This document shows positions 63,832 to 64,000 of a DNA stretch of 64,000 bases, one piece after another; position 1 is the stretch's first letter; each line of letters begins with the position of its first letter. A model generated the notes under the pieces. That model was given only the letters and a program-made list of their open reading frames with translations, was not told the DNA's origin and searched no databases. The DNA is from Wolbachia endosymbiont (group A) of Pogonocherus hispidulus. Lineage in GTDB: Bacteria; Pseudomonadota; Alphaproteobacteria; Rickettsiales; Anaplasmataceae. Both the position numbers and the translations under genes were made by a program. The stretch is taken from assembly GCF_964028195.1 (NCBI RefSeq), contig NZ_OZ034750.1, positions 620,001 to 684,000 on the forward strand. The letters are read 5' to 3'.

Positions 63832-64000
63832 ATGAACAACAAATCACTAGATTATAATGAAATTTTGTTCTACGAAACAGACGACGGAAAGGTATGTATT
63901 GAAGTTAGATTTGAAAATGAAAATCTATGGCTTACTCAGAAACATATGGCAGAGTTATTTGACTGTTCAATTGATAATATTTCATTGCACTTAAAGAACA
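63832..64000 (+). CDS. RhuM-family protein, second copy (cut by window end)
   Basis: First 56 codons of the gene seen in full at 31290-32321, with the same AGGAAG ribosome binding site. The window ends within the HTH-like segment (LFDCSIDNISLHLKN), so whether the rest is intact cannot be seen. Confidence 0.8.
   Translation, partial: MNNKSLDYNEILFYETDDGKVCIEVRFENENLWLTQKHMAELFDCSIDNISLHLKN

Noticed and set aside
1-64000. CRISPR arrays, tRNA or rRNA genes
   Set aside because: I found no regularly spaced short repeats, no cloverleaf with T-loop GTTCRANNC in a proper context, and no rRNA-like segments.

Overview
The window is AT-rich Wolbachia-type DNA (Anaplasmataceae, Alphaproteobacteria). 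The reasons are a WO-type prophage with lambda/P2-like head and baseplate genes, several ankyrin-repeat genes, paired-HTH regulators, a Rickettsiales-type S-adenosylmethionine transporter, patatin and RadC remnants, and a heavy load of group II introns and insertion elements. Everything rests on reading the sequence; no database search was run.

Layout. 0.2-3.3 kb: a rightward cassette of an ankyrin protein, a DUF2924 protein and a large serine integrase, followed by a decayed membrane-protein gene. 3.8-16.1 kb: a compact leftward virion operon. In transcription order it holds small terminase, ankyrin protein, large terminase, gpW-like connector, portal, S49 protease, decoration protein D, major capsid protein E, FII-like connector, Z-like tail protein, an unknown tail protein, gpV, PAAR spike tip, gpW/gp25, gpJ and gpI. 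Upstream of these lie a RuvC-like resolvase and a ParB/methyltransferase gene (16.2-22.0 kb). 22.2-24.6 kb: two overlapping rightward genes of unknown function. 24.9-32.3 kb: a group II intron, a BRO/DinD-like gene and a RhuM gene. 33.1-40.6 kb: Toprim/RepA-type primase-helicase, an IS630 element and a SWIM-SNF2 helicase. 41-47 kb: a large class 3 lipase protein and a patatin pseudogene carrying another group II intron. 48-56.8 kb: SAM transporter, three paired-HTH regulators, an ankyrin-like protein, and a radC gene split by a serine-recombinase element. 56.9-64 kb: an Rpn-type nuclease gene cut by a group II intron, followed by an exact copy of 26319-31458.

The most striking feature is nested group II introns (twintrons). 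One 1848-nt intron occurs three times, apparently identical in sequence. Each copy sits at the same codon position inside the RT gene of another group II intron, in the DNA that encodes the catalytic Y-A/C-D-D motif. Removing the inner intron on paper restores each outer RT frame exactly (490, 569 and 569 aa). Removing the outer intron at 16781-20858 restores a 409-aa ParB/methyltransferase. Copies 2 and 3 share at least 5.1 kb of identical sequence from the inner intron rightward, but their upstream RT halves differ. At least one outer intron is therefore a recombinant, or the assembly was misjoined there.
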